Shown here one piece after another: positions 37,227 through 49,178 of a stretch of DNA of 64,000 bases. This stretch comes from Flaccisagitta enflata (Eukaryota > Chaetognatha > Sagittoidea > Aphragmophora): positions 12,152,001-12,216,000 of the forward strand of contig OZ231127.1 of the NCBI GenBank assembly GCA_965153355.1, in the 5' to 3' direction. Every line of letters starts with the position of its first letter. Within the stretch, counting starts at the first letter, position 1. The position numbers and the translations under genes are program-made. The notes beneath the pieces were generated by a model. It was not told the origin of the DNA. It made no database searches and was given only the letters and a program-made list of their open reading frames with translations.

Positions 37227-37761
37227 CACTTGAAAGGAGAGAAGAGAGAAGGAGAAAGAGAGAGAGAGACGGGCAAACAAAGAACAAACAGAGAAACACA
37301 TGTAGAGAGTGGAACAAACCAAAAAGATGCGCGGAGAAATAAAAACTTAATTAACCAGACAAAACAAAATCACAAGAAATTCCAAAACCTCGCATTTATG
37401 ACTTTTTGCCTCCGGCGAGAGCCGCCTTTATTGGTAAAATATATATCACTGCGAGCGATTTAACATAAGGCTTTGTCTTGTTCGCGACTGGATATCCTGC
37501 AACGTCAATCCATTCGTTTGCCCGTTTGTTTGACCATCCGCTCCTTCGCCTGTCCGTCCACTCTTCTGAGTCTCAGGTCTGGAAAAATTTGACCAATAAT
37601 TGGGTCCACGCAATGATTTCATTTTCTCAATTGAGGTTGATCAAACCCTAGCGGCCTAGCACTTCCTCCTGGGTCTAACAACCGTGAATATGATGACATC
37701 CCTTCATTCTTCTATTGAATAACAGGGCCAAGTCAGGGGGGGCCGGCAACCCCCCAAACAT

Positions 37762-37833
37762 GCCGTAAGAATTGATTTTTTTCTTGTTTCACACAAATTC
37801 ATGTCAATCTGCTGTCAAATCAATTCTTACGGC
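37762..37833. repeat. 17-bp perfect stem-loop (left duplicate)
   Basis: GCCGTAAGAATTGATTT at 37762-37778 is the exact complement of 37817-37833. The right duplicate keeps the stem at 49096-49112 and 49162-49178, with a longer loop. Confidence 0.85.
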
Positions 37834-38270
37834 CAAGGAAGATAGCTAAAATCAAATTTACTAATATAAAAAATTAAGAAAACCAGATTACAGTGGCAAT
37901 CGTTACAGAGGAGGTTGAGGAAACATTTTATTGTTCTCTACAATATGTAGCAAAGGATAACTCATAAATATTTCACTTCATCCTCAACTGCACTATGACA
38001 CGCAACATAAGCAGGTTTGTTAGTAATCAAAGATTACAAATTGATCAAAGAATTTCTTGATAGTGACTTTTTCTGACCATAAAAAGTTCAAAAATCAAAA
38101 CTGAGAGGTTGAATTCGTTCAGTAGAAAATAGTTGTACATTAAAAGAGCTCTTTAGACATTATCAGCCTCCTTCCTCCTCTGGGGCCAAGTTATGGTCGA
38201 TATGTGCGCCTCGCTGATCAAGAATGAATGATTGAATGAACGTATTTAGACAGATCCGTCTCTTTAAGAG

Positions 38271-38323
38271 TTTTTAGATGCGTCATCGCATCTCTATAAG
38301 AGGGTCTGTCCGAAGGCCTTGTT
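38271..38323 (+). mobile_element. HP element, class D, minimal copy
   Basis: TTTTTAG with AGATGCG-TCAT-CGCATCT, then CTATAAGAGGGTCTGTCC and the family end GGCCTTGTT. The core is deleted. The stem is a fourth version and pairs perfectly. Confidence 0.75.
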
Positions 38324-38521
38324 GTGTTTCAAAGAAGGTCAAAATGAAAAAAATATGTAAATGAAAATGCAAAAATAAGTAAATAAAAGTGATTGAGATG
38401 GCTCAGACATGAGATTTAAATGGAAAATTTGCATTTATTTTGCAAAAGGACCAAGTTTAGCCAATGTTAGCAAAAAAATTGTTTTGAAGAATTGTGCTAT
38501 TTTTAGTCACTGATAGGGGGC

Positions 38522-38670
38522 TGGTCGAAATTCTAGATTTGCATAGGAAATGAAAAAAAATGAAAAAACAAATATAGTTCTCTTCTTCCCAAATCGATTA
38601 TACAGAGAACTATGTTTTTCAACATGCTGAATTTTCCAATGTTTGGCTTTCTTAGAATTTCGACCTCACT
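38522..38670. repeat. Hairpin sequence (left duplicate)
   Basis: GGTCGAAATTCTA complements TAGAATTTCGACC about 140 bp away. ATAGTTCTC/GAGAACTAT pair inside. Counterpart at about 49868-50010. Confidence 0.75.
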
Positions 38671-39036
38671 CAATGAAAAAAAAGTGTAAGCAGAAAGTCA
38701 CCTTAAAACATCATTTTCATGCATGTTTTCATGTTATTTGCATAGTTCAAACTGCATTTTAAGTCAGAATACAATAAGAATATATGCAACAAGTGTCTTT
38801 AGAGACAATTTGTCTTAAAAAAAACCATTCCAGCCTCATTATTGTCCTCATAATGATGCAAAAAGTAATGTGAAACACTTCATTTTTCTTCATAAATTTT
38901 CTGTCATATCTTACGGTTCAGCATTGTGCGATCAGTTCCACTATTGATGGAATGTGCAAATGACTTCTTTGGCAACAGACAACAGACCGACAGACATACC
39001 GAGCCACTTAATCCCCTCGGCCTGTCTTTTGAGATG

Positions 39037-39041
<5 letters not shown>

Positions 39042-39079
<38 letters not shown>

Positions 39080-39087
39080 TCTCTCTC

Positions 39088-39121
<34 letters not shown>
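39042..39121. repeat. TA then CT microsatellite (left duplicate)
   Basis: A TA run (about 18 units) followed by a CT run. The right duplicate at 50381-50460 is CT only, so the tract changed composition since duplication. Confidence 0.92.
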
Positions 39122-39122
<1 letters not shown>

Positions 39123-39155
39123 AAAATAGTGAGACTACGTCACAGTATTTTGAAA

Positions 39156-39410
39156 AACAAGGTCATTAGACCTAAGTCGCGTGAGTCAGCATTTTCAAAA
39201 AATGTCAGGCAGACAGACAGACAAACAATTTTTTTCAAAAATACATTAGAAAAATTCTTTTCTACCATTCAGTGACATAGAATACGCTTAAAAAAAACTT
39301 TAAAACAGTTTTGTGACGGAAGGACGGACCAACGGACCAACCAACCGACCGACCGACGGACCGACCAACCAAAAAGTGGTTTACAGAGTCGCGAAGCACG
39401 CGACTAAAAA
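39156..39410 (-). mobile_element. HP element, class A (left duplicate)
   Basis: AACAAGGTCATTAGACCTAA with tail motif AAGTCGCGTG, an ACCAACCGACC tract and hairpin AGTCGCG-AAG-CACGCGACT ending AAAAA. One hairpin base differs from the right copy, which reads TAG in the loop. Confidence 0.75.
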
Positions 39411-39977
39411 AGCCCGACGAGGCAGCAACGATGCGTCCTGACTGTGTCCTTACGTGGAGCGAAATTTGCGCTGATAGTGTGTGACATATGGGTTGACGTG
39501 TTGATGAACTGACAGACAAGCTGCAAAATACTTGTATTGATGATCTCGCCATAGGTGAATTGGTGGTGATTAGGGGGTGATAGGGGGGTGACGGGTGCTT
39601 ATTTTTCATGGTGGTGGTGGGATCCGGAGCACTGTGTAGGTAGTGGTGATTAGGGGGGTGATAGGGGGGTGACGGGTACCCATTTTCATGGTGGTGAGAT
39701 CCGGAGCACTGTGCTTAGGTGAATTGGTGGTGATTAGGGGGTGATAGGGGGTGACGGGTACATATTTTTCATGGTGGGTCCAGGATCGGAGCACTGTGGC
39801 AGGTGGGTGGTGGTGATTAGGGGTGATAGGGGTGAATAATTACTTATTTTTCATGGTGAGGTAGGATCCGGGCACTGTGCGCATGACCAAAGCTGAGAAT
39901 CGTTTTAGCACAGGCGATTACGGACGGATTACGTTGTGAGCGGACGGACGGGCCTGACCATTAAACCTCTTATAGAA
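39411..39977 (-). mobile_element. HP-related element E with minisatellite (left duplicate)
   Basis: AGCCCGACGAGG, CAACGATGCGTCC and TGTGTCC at one end and GCATGACC, a GGACGGACGG tract and CTCTTATAGA at the other match 41711-41903, which lacks the interior minisatellite. Confidence 0.65.
39547..39880 (+). repeat. G-rich minisatellite, about 82 bp, four degenerate copies
   Basis: GGATCCGGAGCACTGTG-type phrases lie at about 39619, 39697, 39782 and 39863. Each unit has TTAGGGGGTGATAGGGG runs. The right duplicate is regular (50887-51215). Confidence 0.88.
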
Positions 39978-40267
39978 AGGAGTACTTAAAATGACTTAAA
40001 CCCTAAATTGAAATGGATCAAAGGGAATGAAATTGAAAAAAAAAGTAAAATTATGGGGCCAGAGCAGACCAACGGACTGACCAGGACGGAGACGGACAGT
40101 GGGGTGTGGGTCGCCGTGACTAATATAAGTAACGAAAAAGCATCGGAGTAAAAAAAAATATCGCAATGGACTCATGAAGGCAGCTTTGTATATAATTTAC
40201 AATGCGATGGGAGCAAAGATGACCTAGACTGGAACATCAGATTTTAAGTATTATTTGTTGATTTATA

Positions 40268-40464
40268 AAAAGCCGGATACATGGCTACCCCAGTCGCGTC
40301 TTGCCGGACAGAGCTATAATTGAGGTGACTACATCACTTGGGCAGGAGCAGTGAGGCCGTAGACCACAAAAAAAAAAACAGAAGTGACAAATAGGCGGGC
40401 GAGCCGACAGACCATTAACGGACTGACAAAACAAGGTGTGAAATCGCGTAACACGCAGCCTAAA
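40268..40464 (-). mobile_element. HP element, class A (left duplicate, degraded)
   Basis: AGCCGGATACATGGCTACCC, CAGTCGCGTC, then a scrambled block, CACTTGGGCAGGAGCAGTGA and TCGCGTAACACGCAGCC. The right copy at 51623 matches the family consensus where this one does not. Confidence 0.75.
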
Positions 40465-40499
40465 TTGAGATCTATGCTACTTAAAGGTTCCTCATTGTA

Positions 40500-40750
40500 A
40501 ATATGTGCTTTCTCCAGGGGCTCATTTTTCCGATGTTCAGAACAGCCTATCAGATCAGGCAAAAATTTCTATATGATTTTGAAAAAAAATCAGCCCAATT
40601 TTAACACCTGAGTTTACCATATTTTAAAAAACAATTATGTGCAAAATAATATCAGGAAAAGTTTAAACAGGCATAAAACCTTAACAAAATAGTCAATTAA
40701 GCTGATTTTTCAGAATTATGTAAAATTTTTGCGGATCTGATAAGCTAGGT
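40500..40750. repeat. Hairpin sequence, partly lost complementarity (left duplicate)
   Basis: CCTATCAGATCAGGCAAAAA and AATTTTTGCGGATCTGATAA are inverted. The outer arm that in the right copy reads TTCAAACCTAGCC is altered here. Confidence 0.7.
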
Positions 40751-41105
40751 TTGAACATTGGAAAAGGAAGTCCTGATGAAATCAAGTCACAAGTTAAAAG
40801 ATAAACGAAACCAATATATTTAAGCAATAAAGCAATCTTTAATTCGCATAAATTCTAATTTTTTTATATATCAAATAAAATTAAGATACATACAAACTAT
40901 CCTCCAGTCTAGGTCGTCTTTGCTCCCATCGTACTGTATGTTTTGAGATGGGGAAGGAAAGAAAAGGAGGAAAAAAGAGAAAAAAAGAAACTTAGGGGAA
41001 AATAAAACTTTTTACAGTACCAAATCAGAAAATCTGTTTGGTAAATCACAATTTAACACTATCTAAACTTTAACTACACTGTTTTTTGCTTTATGGGGAA
41101 GAAAA

Positions 41106-42376
41106 TCATAGATTTCAAAATGCGACGCAACCCGTCGCTTGGGAGGAAATCGAAGGCAAAGGGGGAGTGGATCAAAAGCGACTCAATTTCATACACCCCT
41201 GTCATGAGAGTTAGAGGAACTTCTTCAAAAATGATACAAAAAAAGTTAAATAAAACATTCTGAATAGGAGAAAACTAACGTGAGAAAATGAGAAAGAATC
41301 ATGGGAACAAGTAACCCGGGGATACAATATCGCCGCGTAAGAGGGGCAAGGGACGTAATGTGCGTTTTCGTGGACGGACGGACTACCGAAAAGAGAGAAT
41401 TGCCTATGAAAAAAAAAGAGAAAGTTCAAATGACTTGCTTCCGAACCTCGAATCTCAATCAATGAACTAATTATGAAAATGTCACGGAAATTTCCCCCCA
41501 AAAATCACGTTTTCCTCTCTCTAATTTCTCTCATTTTACCTTTCACTTTTCCTTAAAAAGAATCTGAACCTCCTCTGCCAGGTCCTGGTTCTGATCCGCC
41601 GCCACCACTTCTACCACTTTTTAGAAAAAAACAAGACCGGATACACGGCTACCCAAATCAGTGGCAAATGGGCAGGGGTAGTGATGAAAGAACACAACCT
41701 ACAAACATCAAACAAGCCCGCTGGGGCAATGATGCGTCCGGAATGTGTCTTTGTTTGTAGTTAATTTAGCACTTAACAGACAGGTGAAACGACAGAGTAG
41801 CAAATGATTCATTACAGGATCTCAGCGTGGCCAACAGCCGGGAAACGCGGTTTTTGCGCAAGCGTAACGGATGGACGGATGGACGGACAGACCCTCTTAT
41901 AGTGATATTTTCCTGATGGACGCATGTATAAAGGGAAGTGTTGCAGATAAAAGACAGACCAACCAACAGACCTACCGACAGCGGATTATTGAGTCGCTTG
42001 TTCTCCTCTTCCTCCAAAGAATCTTTAAAGTCGTCAAATCACATCAAAGAATTTGTACATAATTTTCGTTTGATGAATTTCTTTTCGTTGATTTAAAGAA
42101 AAAAATAATAAAATAAAAGAAAAATGCTCTAAACATGAAAGAAATTAAATGCTTGAAAAAAATACTATTGTAGTTATGAGAAATTAACAATTAAAACATT
42201 CAAATCGCTCGACACTCATTTGCAACCATCAATGCCTTGATTACGTGTTTTGATTCGCGTGTTACATTCTCCGTAAGACATTCTTTTTCCGTATGTCCGC
42301 GCATCCGTCATATTTATCGCGCTATTTTTGCATCACCGCTATGGGGGAGGCTTTCATTGGGAAAAAAATGCTCGCT
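41106..42376. other. Spacer without a supported gene; HP fragments
   Basis: This is unique sequence after the left duplicate. An HP tail fragment (AACAAGACCGGATACACGGC) is at 41630-41700, followed by element E. AT-rich filler runs to 42376. The short frames are unsupported. Confidence 0.5.
41711..41903 (-). mobile_element. HP-related element E, copy without minisatellite
   Basis: AACAAGCCCG, GGCAATGATGCGTCCGGAAT, GCTCAGCGTGGCCAACAGCC-like body, a GGATGGACGGATGGACGG tract and CTCTTATAGTGATAT. It matches the two ends of the E elements at 39411 and 50748, which carry the extra 82-bp array. Confidence 0.6.
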
Positions 42377-42532
42377 GTTTAGTCGCGGACACGCGACTCT
42401 ACACCTTGCCGTGTCGGTCGGTAGGTCAGTGGGTCGGTAGGTCCCGTAACCTTTTTAAATTGCGAGCGGTTTTTTGCATTACCGCCCCTGCCAAACCGTC
42501 CGCGACTGTCCTGCCGTGTATCCGGCCTTGTT
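42377..42532 (+). mobile_element. HP element, class A stem with class B loop
   Basis: TTTAGTCGCGGACACGCGAC then TCTACACC, GGTCGGTAGGTC tract and GCCCCTGCC. Tail GTCCGCGACT is the exact complement of head arm AGTCGCGGAC. It ends TATCCGGCCTTGTT. Confidence 0.9.
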
Positions 42533-42657
42533 AGTGAATACCTACTAGGTGTACTACCTTACGTCATATTCTGATCTCAAAAGTAATTTCAATTATACAA
42601 TTCACATGAAAAAAAAACCCCAAGAAAATCAAAGCCGTTAAAGATATCTTGCTTATA

Positions 42658-42940
42658 TTTTTAGTCGCGCGTAGGCAACTCTACACCTTGCTCTGTCGGT
42701 CAGTCCGTCGGTCTGTTGGTCGGTCAGTCCAAAATACTTTCAAGAAAAGGGACTTTTTTGCGTATTTTTGGTCAAACAAGTCGGTTGGTCGGTCGGCCTG
42801 TCGGTGGGCCTCTTTTCACTTTTTCGGCGTTTTTGAGCTTTTGGAGCACACAGCTCCTGCCCAGATGCCCTAGTGACCTTCTCCAGCACTGCTCCTGCCC
42901 ACCCGCACGCGACGAGGGTAGCCGTGTATCCGGCCTTGTT
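42658..42940 (+). mobile_element. HP element, class A, just upstream of a gene
   Basis: TTTTTAGTCGCGCG head with a damaged second arm. There are two GGTCGGTC tracts separated by about 50 bp, TCGGCGTTTTTGAGC, CAGCACTGCTCCTGCCC, tail GCACGCGACGAGGGTAGCCG and end CCGGCCTTGTT. It ends 45 bp before the ATG at 42986. Confidence 0.88.
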
Positions 42941-42985
42941 TCATATTAACACAGCCTAGTCTACAATAGTCCATAGGTAAACGAA

Positions 42986-45900
42986 ATGGCAAGTGTAAAG
43001 AAATTGGAAGACCCCACTCATGGGGAGAAGACTAGTGAGCAATCCTTGATGGTGAACAAAAACAATAAACGACCCTTTGTCAGTGCTGATGCCTCAGTAG
43101 ACATTGACCAAAACAACAACAATGATGAGACAAGACAGACAGGAACTTTTAAAACCACACTTGATTTGAAGGATGAAAACATAAGTGGAGATTGATTCTT
43201 CATCAACTGCTTCAACGCATTTGGAAATTCCCCCTGTGCAGATCAATTACTATGAAGAAGCAGAGGAAAGTGATGAAGGTACAACTTTGCATGTAAAACG
43301 CATAAAAGTTGATGTGATTACCGAGTATGAGCAAACAACAGTGGAAAAAACCAATAAGCATTCCCACTCTTGTTTCCATCAGCCAGTTAACAATTATGAG
43401 CCTGGTGATGTAACAGAGAGTAGAGTTCCTAAACATCGCCTGGACAGTACCAAGCATTCAGATCCTTTGAGCACCTTACTCTTCAGAGAAACAGGCTCCG
43501 AGGTTGAAGAGGACACAGAGACTGAGGCATTTTCTAGTCAGGCGAAGAAAGATGGTGCAGATGAGTTTGATGATTACATGCAATTACTTCAACAGCCTTA
43601 CTCAATTCAGAAGTGGATTGATGAACAAGATAACATGGTGAATATCACTGAAAATCTACTTGAGGGGGGTTCATTTGACCATCATTATTCCTCTGAAACC
43701 ATTCCTTTGAATTTGTGCGCAGAAAAACCAGAACCAGATTCTGATTGTGTTGAACAGCAGAACGATAGAAAGCAAATTAATCTTATGGAAGAAAGAAAAA
43801 GTTCAAAAGATAAACAGAATTTGGAAGCTGAGGAAAAACAAAATGAATACAAAAAAGTGCGAATTGATGGGGAAAATGTTTATGAATCCAATAGTTCTCA
43901 TAGCAATTCTGAAATTATCGAATCTCAATCAAAGTCACCACCTATTCTTGAATATTTTGACAAATATGAAGATGAAAAAGAATCCATTGATGAATCACGC
44001 CAATATGATGATGATTGTCAGACAGTGGATGAGCAACACTTGAATCAGAATGATAGTGCTTTGCAAGAAAAAATGGGAATTTTAGACAAACTGACTAAAA
44101 ATGAAGCAGAAAAACAGGAAGAAAGTTCTGATCATCATTATCTTGAGCAGATAATCAATGAAAATGGTAAGAAGGTATGTGACAAGTTTAACAAAACCGA
44201 CTCTGAATCATCTGTTGATGAGCAAGAACATATTTCACATACCAATGTCCATAATGACAAAGAGAATGAAACTTTTTCTTGTGAAAGTCACTTTCCAGAT
44301 GGAGAAGAGAGTGACAAATGTGTCAACTTTTATACCAATGAGAATTCAAACAATGATACTAATGATGAGGTATACCAGCCGTCCAACAGTGCAGTAACAA
44401 ATGATAGTAAGACTGAGTCATCTGCCAGATTATATGCATTAGAAACACAGATGACAGAAAAAATTGAGAATGGTTCTAATTTTTTAACTGTTGAATTAGA
44501 ACAGGAAATCCTGACTGATGATTCCAGTGAATATTCACAACTCCTTCAGACGCCTTACTCATTTGAAAAGTGGGTTGAAGAAAAAAATGACAAAAAAGTT
44601 CCCATTAAAGATGAATTAAAAACTGGAAGAGACATTGAAATAATTGTATTACCCACTGACAATAAGTTTGAGACTGGAGAGACATTGCAGAGACCAAAGC
44701 ATGTTGGTATGCAAATTTATGATGAATGTATTTCAGAGGTAATTGAAACCCTGGATGATGAAGAAATACAACATGGTGAAAGTAACAGATACTCCACAAT
44801 GAAAGATGAAGACCTTGCAACAGAAAATACCTGGCTAAATGAAGGCAATGGCCCATTAAAAAGCAATATGGAAAAGCAAGAGGACACAGGAGGAGCTGAG
44901 TATAGTGTGGATACTTTCCCTCTAAGTTTACGTCAGGATGAATTAAATGACATTAGTGAAACATGTAAAACTTCCAAAGATATTAGTAAAACATTGATTG
45001 AGCCTGGATCTCTTGAGATTACTCCAGAGCACTCAACAAGCAACATGAGTGATCCAGATGGAATATTGTGCAAGGACCATTCAAAAGAAAGTAAAGATGA
45101 ATTTGGTGAATTCCCGCTTCAACAAACCAACAAATTTTTTGTTGATCCACTCATAGAATATTCATATGCAATTCAGACTCATGACACAAAGAAAAATACC
45201 GAGGTACCTACCAGATCTTTTGCATCAGCGACACCAACAAGAACAGAATATGATAAGGTTGGTGCTGAGTCTCACTTAAATGACCTACAACACAAGATCC
45301 AAACTGATGATTCTCATCATAACGTACCACTACCTCAAAAACATGTTGATCTGCAAATGGATGCAGAGCATAGTTTTGCAGCAAAAGACTCCATGAAAAA
45401 TGGTAAGGACATTCATTTTGAAAATAGGTGCCTGTTGATGGATGAACATGACTATCAATTTCAGAATCTTTCTTGTCCTGAGGACAGTAAAGGATTAGAT
45501 TTCAATGAAATGATTTTCAATCAGCCTGAGGAGGCAAGGCATATCGACCCTAAAGAAGCAGATATGATTTCCCCTGATAAGAGCAAAACATTAGTCTGCT
45601 CTCAATCTGCTGATGATGAACCAGAACTACCTTTACACAGCATTCTTGCACAGGATGTTATCAGAAAATCTCATGATGTATCCAATGAGCTTCAGTTTCA
45701 CGGCGGTGTAGAGCCTCTTCAATACTTTGGTAATAACCCTTCAACATGCACAGAAAGAAAGAGACAGAGCAATACAGGAGCAGGGGAAAATGATAATATC
45801 TCCCCCCAAGACTTTCCCAAAGAGGAAGAGCCTCACACTAATAAAGGTAAAACTGTTAAGAGTGAACATTTATCAATCCTTCATTGCTCACATGTTCAAG

Positions 45901-46967
45901 ATAGCTTGGTTATCAAAAACGTAACTATTGGGCAAGAGTTATTCAATATGGGAGAGCCTAATAGGTGTCCAACTGAAGATCCTGGAGAGCTTTTATCTGC
46001 ATATTCTGGTGATATTGGCCTTAACATCATATCCTGCTCATCAGCCCAATTTGGTCAAATGAATGAGGGAGATTTATCCCTTCAATCTGATTTAGAGGTT
46101 GAAATCCTTGAGGATGACCCAGATGTCTTTTCTCATTTCCTTGAGACATCTTTTAAACTGAAGGAAAGTAACAAAATGAATGTTGATCAATCTGATTCTC
46201 AAATGAGCAATAACCCTATTAGGGAAGAACCTGTGCCAAAATCTACTGACTTGGAAAGTATCTGCTGTGTGAGTGATGTTCTGGAAGTGAAGAAAGAGGA
46301 AGAAATATCAATGCAGGACAAGATTGATGAGGACAACAAAAATAATTCAAGCATATTCAATCAAGCAGATTCATCAAATGAGAGAGAAAAATGTGCTTCT
46401 TTTGAGATGCTGAATCACGATGACTATCCTACTATTAAGGCTGAGATTGATGACAAAATTTGCCCCATAAATGAAATGAAGAGTGACAACACAAGCAATT
46501 TTGAACCACTTTTGATTAAAGATGAAGGGAAGCATAAAGAACGGACTGAAACCACACAAGATAGTGATGATGCACAACATGACATTCATAACTGGCCTAA
46601 CGTCAGAGAAGATACTGCTGAATCAAGACTGGAGGAATCCTCAGAAAATCTGCAATTTAAAGGGAAAAACATGACAACAGTTCATGGGACCCATTTTGAC
46701 TGTAAAGAAGAGACGATTGAAACTGAACATAGTCAATGGATGTTGTTCCCTGAAATTAGCAAGGAATGTTTACCTGGAACAATGAATTCAACCAAACAGA
46801 CTGATGAGGCCCACCAAGAACATTCTGAAACTCCTGAAGAAGTCATTGAAAAAAATGCTGTGGACACAGCCATTTACAAAAAAATTGAGATGTCCCAAGC
46901 AAGACTGGATGAGGCAAAATCTATTCCAGAGACAAATGTAATTGTTACAGAATCATCTGCCAAATGA
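42986..46967 (+). CDS. Long acidic, probably disordered protein; one frame break near the 5' end
   Basis: The ATG at 42986 (context GAAATGG) opens a 69-codon frame starting MASVKKLEDPTHGEKTSEQS and ending at 43195. A 1260-codon frame lies one base over, is open from 43185 and stops at 46965-46967. It has no ATG near its start and an in-frame TAA at 43182. Composition matches across the break (Asp/Glu/Asn/Ser-rich), so one protein of about 1.33 k residues with a 1-nt indel near 43185-43195 is most likely. There is no signal peptide, membrane segment or known domain. A motif recurs three times (residue 1 = the codon at 43185): DDYMQLLQQPYSIQKWIDEQ at about 129, SSEYSQLLQTPYSFEKWVEE at about 447 and DPDVFSHFLETSFKLKE at about 978. 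The second and third follow LExEILxDD. No introns are evident. I do not recognise the family. It could be a young pseudogene if the frame break is real. Confidence 0.7.
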
Positions 46968-47074
46968 AAGTACTGTTAAAGGGCTTTAAAATTATCTAAG
47001 ATTTTTTTTATTTAAGATTTATTGGCTAAATTAAGCATTCAAAAGTGCGTCTTTTTTTTTATTGATCCGCGTGG

Positions 47075-47217
47075 TTCACACGCACGCTTACACACACACA
47101 CACGCTTGTTTATACACACACACACACACACACACACAATTACACACAAACACACTTACACACAAACACACTTACACACAAACACACTTACACACAAACA
47201 CACACACACATGCACGC

Positions 47218-47288
<71 letters not shown>

Positions 47289-47477
47289 GACATTTAGAAC
47301 GAGGGAGGATCACAGATTTTCTCTCCTGGTGCGACCAAAACTACTAAAAAGAGATTGCCTTGATTGAACCGTTTGCGACGCTATGCGACAATCAGTACAG
47401 GCCTGATCGTCTTACATAGATATATGTAATATTAACCTACCTGTCAATGTGCATCAAAATGCATAGATATATGTAAT

Positions 47478-47540
<63 letters not shown>
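47075..47540. repeat. CA and TA microsatellites (right duplicate)
   Basis: CA tract at 47075-47286 with a regular CTTACACACAAACACA sub-repeat. TA tract at about 47479-47540, again between the duplicated phrases GATATATGTAATATTAACC. Confidence 0.92.
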
Positions 47541-47542
<2 letters not shown>

Positions 47543-48368
47543 GATATATGTAATATTAACCTACCTGTCAATGTGCATCAAAATGCGAGCACTTTAAGTC
47601 GGCCAAACAGAAGTTATAATATTTCTTTGTTTTGTAGTAATGTCACTCTAAAATCTAAAAATATCCTGATTTGCATTGTTGAAACATTCATGAATTTAGT
47701 AAACAATTCCGGTGAGGTATATTTATAGTTACGACATGACAGGTGAATAGCAGGCATTGTTCTGCACTGAGATTAGCACGAAAAAAATCATTTTTTGAGT
47801 AAATATTGAATTTTTGATAAAAAAAAATGGTAAGGGTTTTAAAATTGACCACTCCACATTAATTAAAGAGGGTGAAAAGAAATAACCAACTTTTGCTAAG
47901 TGAAGCACCCAACCATGGCGTGCACGTGAATTTTTGATCCGTCTGTAACACATTGCTTTTTCGGTCTTTTCAAATCTTTGCATAACTGCTCTGGTCCAAT
48001 AATAAACAATGACTTATTTGGAAAAAAGTCAAAGAGACGAAGTCCCTTCGGTCTTTTTGAGTCCTGCAGAGAAAAACGGATTTCTTTTTGTTTTTTGAAG
48101 CGTTGAGGAAGTTGCTGCATTTTTCGGGCAAAATGGGACTACGCATGAAATTAATAGCTTATAAAGAGCTAATTCTCCTCTTTCAGATGACGCCAAGCAG
48201 AATTCTGTGCGATCAATAGTTTTGGAGCTATGATTTTTTTAAATCTTTTTATATTTTTTCACATTTTTCCTAAAAACGAGGAATCGAGTTAGTTGAAGTC
48301 TATTTGCATTTTGAAATGTCCCAGGTGATGATTTTGCATCCTGGCAGCACAGTCTCTCTCTCATTTTA

Positions 48369-48557
48369 ACTCTGGACGCTATGAGAGGCTTTGTTTGTCA
48401 GTCCATCCATTGGTCTGTTGGTCTGTCTGTCCGTCTGAGTAGAAAAGTGGAAAAGCAAGCGGTCTTGATGCTTGTGTGTGGGGGTTGAGGTTGGGGTGTG
48501 GATGGGGGTTGGATGCCTCTGTCTGCCTGTCCGCAACCATATTGTAACCCCGTTTTA
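48369..48557 (+). mobile_element. HP element, class B, right duplicate, hairpin damaged
   Basis: AACTCTGGACGCTATGAGAG, GTCTGTTGGTCTGTCTG tract, GTGTGTGGGGGTTGAGG, GATGGGGGTTGGATGCC and tail GTCCGCAACCATATTGTAAC. The head stem is lost but the class B tail is intact. Confidence 0.78.
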
Positions 48558-49095
48558 CATGAGAAAAGGGGAGAGAGAGGGGAGAGAGAAAGAGAGGAAG
48601 AGACGGGCAAACAAAGAACAAACAGAGAAACACATGTAGAGAGTGGAACAAACCAAAAAGATGCGCGGAGAAATAAAAACTTAATTAACCAGACAAAACA
48701 AAATCACAAGAAATTCCAAAACCTCGCATTTATGACTTTTTGCCTCCGGCGAGAGCCGCCTTTATTGGTAAAATATATATCACTGCGAGCGATTTAACAT
48801 AAGGCTTTGTCTTGTTCGCGACTGGATATCCTGCAACGTCAATCCATTCGTTTGCCCGTTTGTTTGACCATCCGCTCCTTCGCCTGTCCGTCCACTCTTC
48901 TGAGTCTCAGGTCTGGAAAAATTTGACCAATAATTGGGTCCACGCAATGATTTCATTTTCTCAATTGAGGTTGATCAAACCCTAGCGGCCTAGCACTTCC
49001 TCCTGGGTCTAACAACCGTGAATATGATGACATCCCTTCATTCTTCTATTGAATAACAGGGCCAAGTCAGGGGGGGCCGGCAACCCCCCAAACAT

Positions 49096-49178
49096 GCCGT
49101 AAGAATTGATTTTTTTCTTGTTTCACACAAATTCATGTCCAACTAAGAAGAATCTGCTGTCAAATCAATTCTTACGGC
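49096..49178. repeat. 17-bp perfect stem-loop (right duplicate)
   Basis: Same stem as 37762-37833. The loop is longer by AACTAAGAAGAA-like bases. Confidence 0.85.

Larger units (their letters stand above)
35603..41105 (+). repeat. Segmental duplication, left copy (about 5.5 kb)
   Basis: It is collinear with 46960-52482 from CCAAATGAAAGTACTGTTAA to TTTATGGGGAAGAAAA. Long stretches are near-identical (for example 37230-38300), while others carry clustered differences (36830-37225, 38580-38640, 39600-40150, 40480-40700). Where family consensus or inverted complementarity gives a reference, the right copy usually fits better. No protein gene was found inside. Confidence 0.95.

Noticed and set aside
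42986-46967. Transposase or structural gene of a mobile element
   Set aside because: No catalytic motif or DNA-binding domain is visible. The chain is acidic and low in hydrophobic residues.
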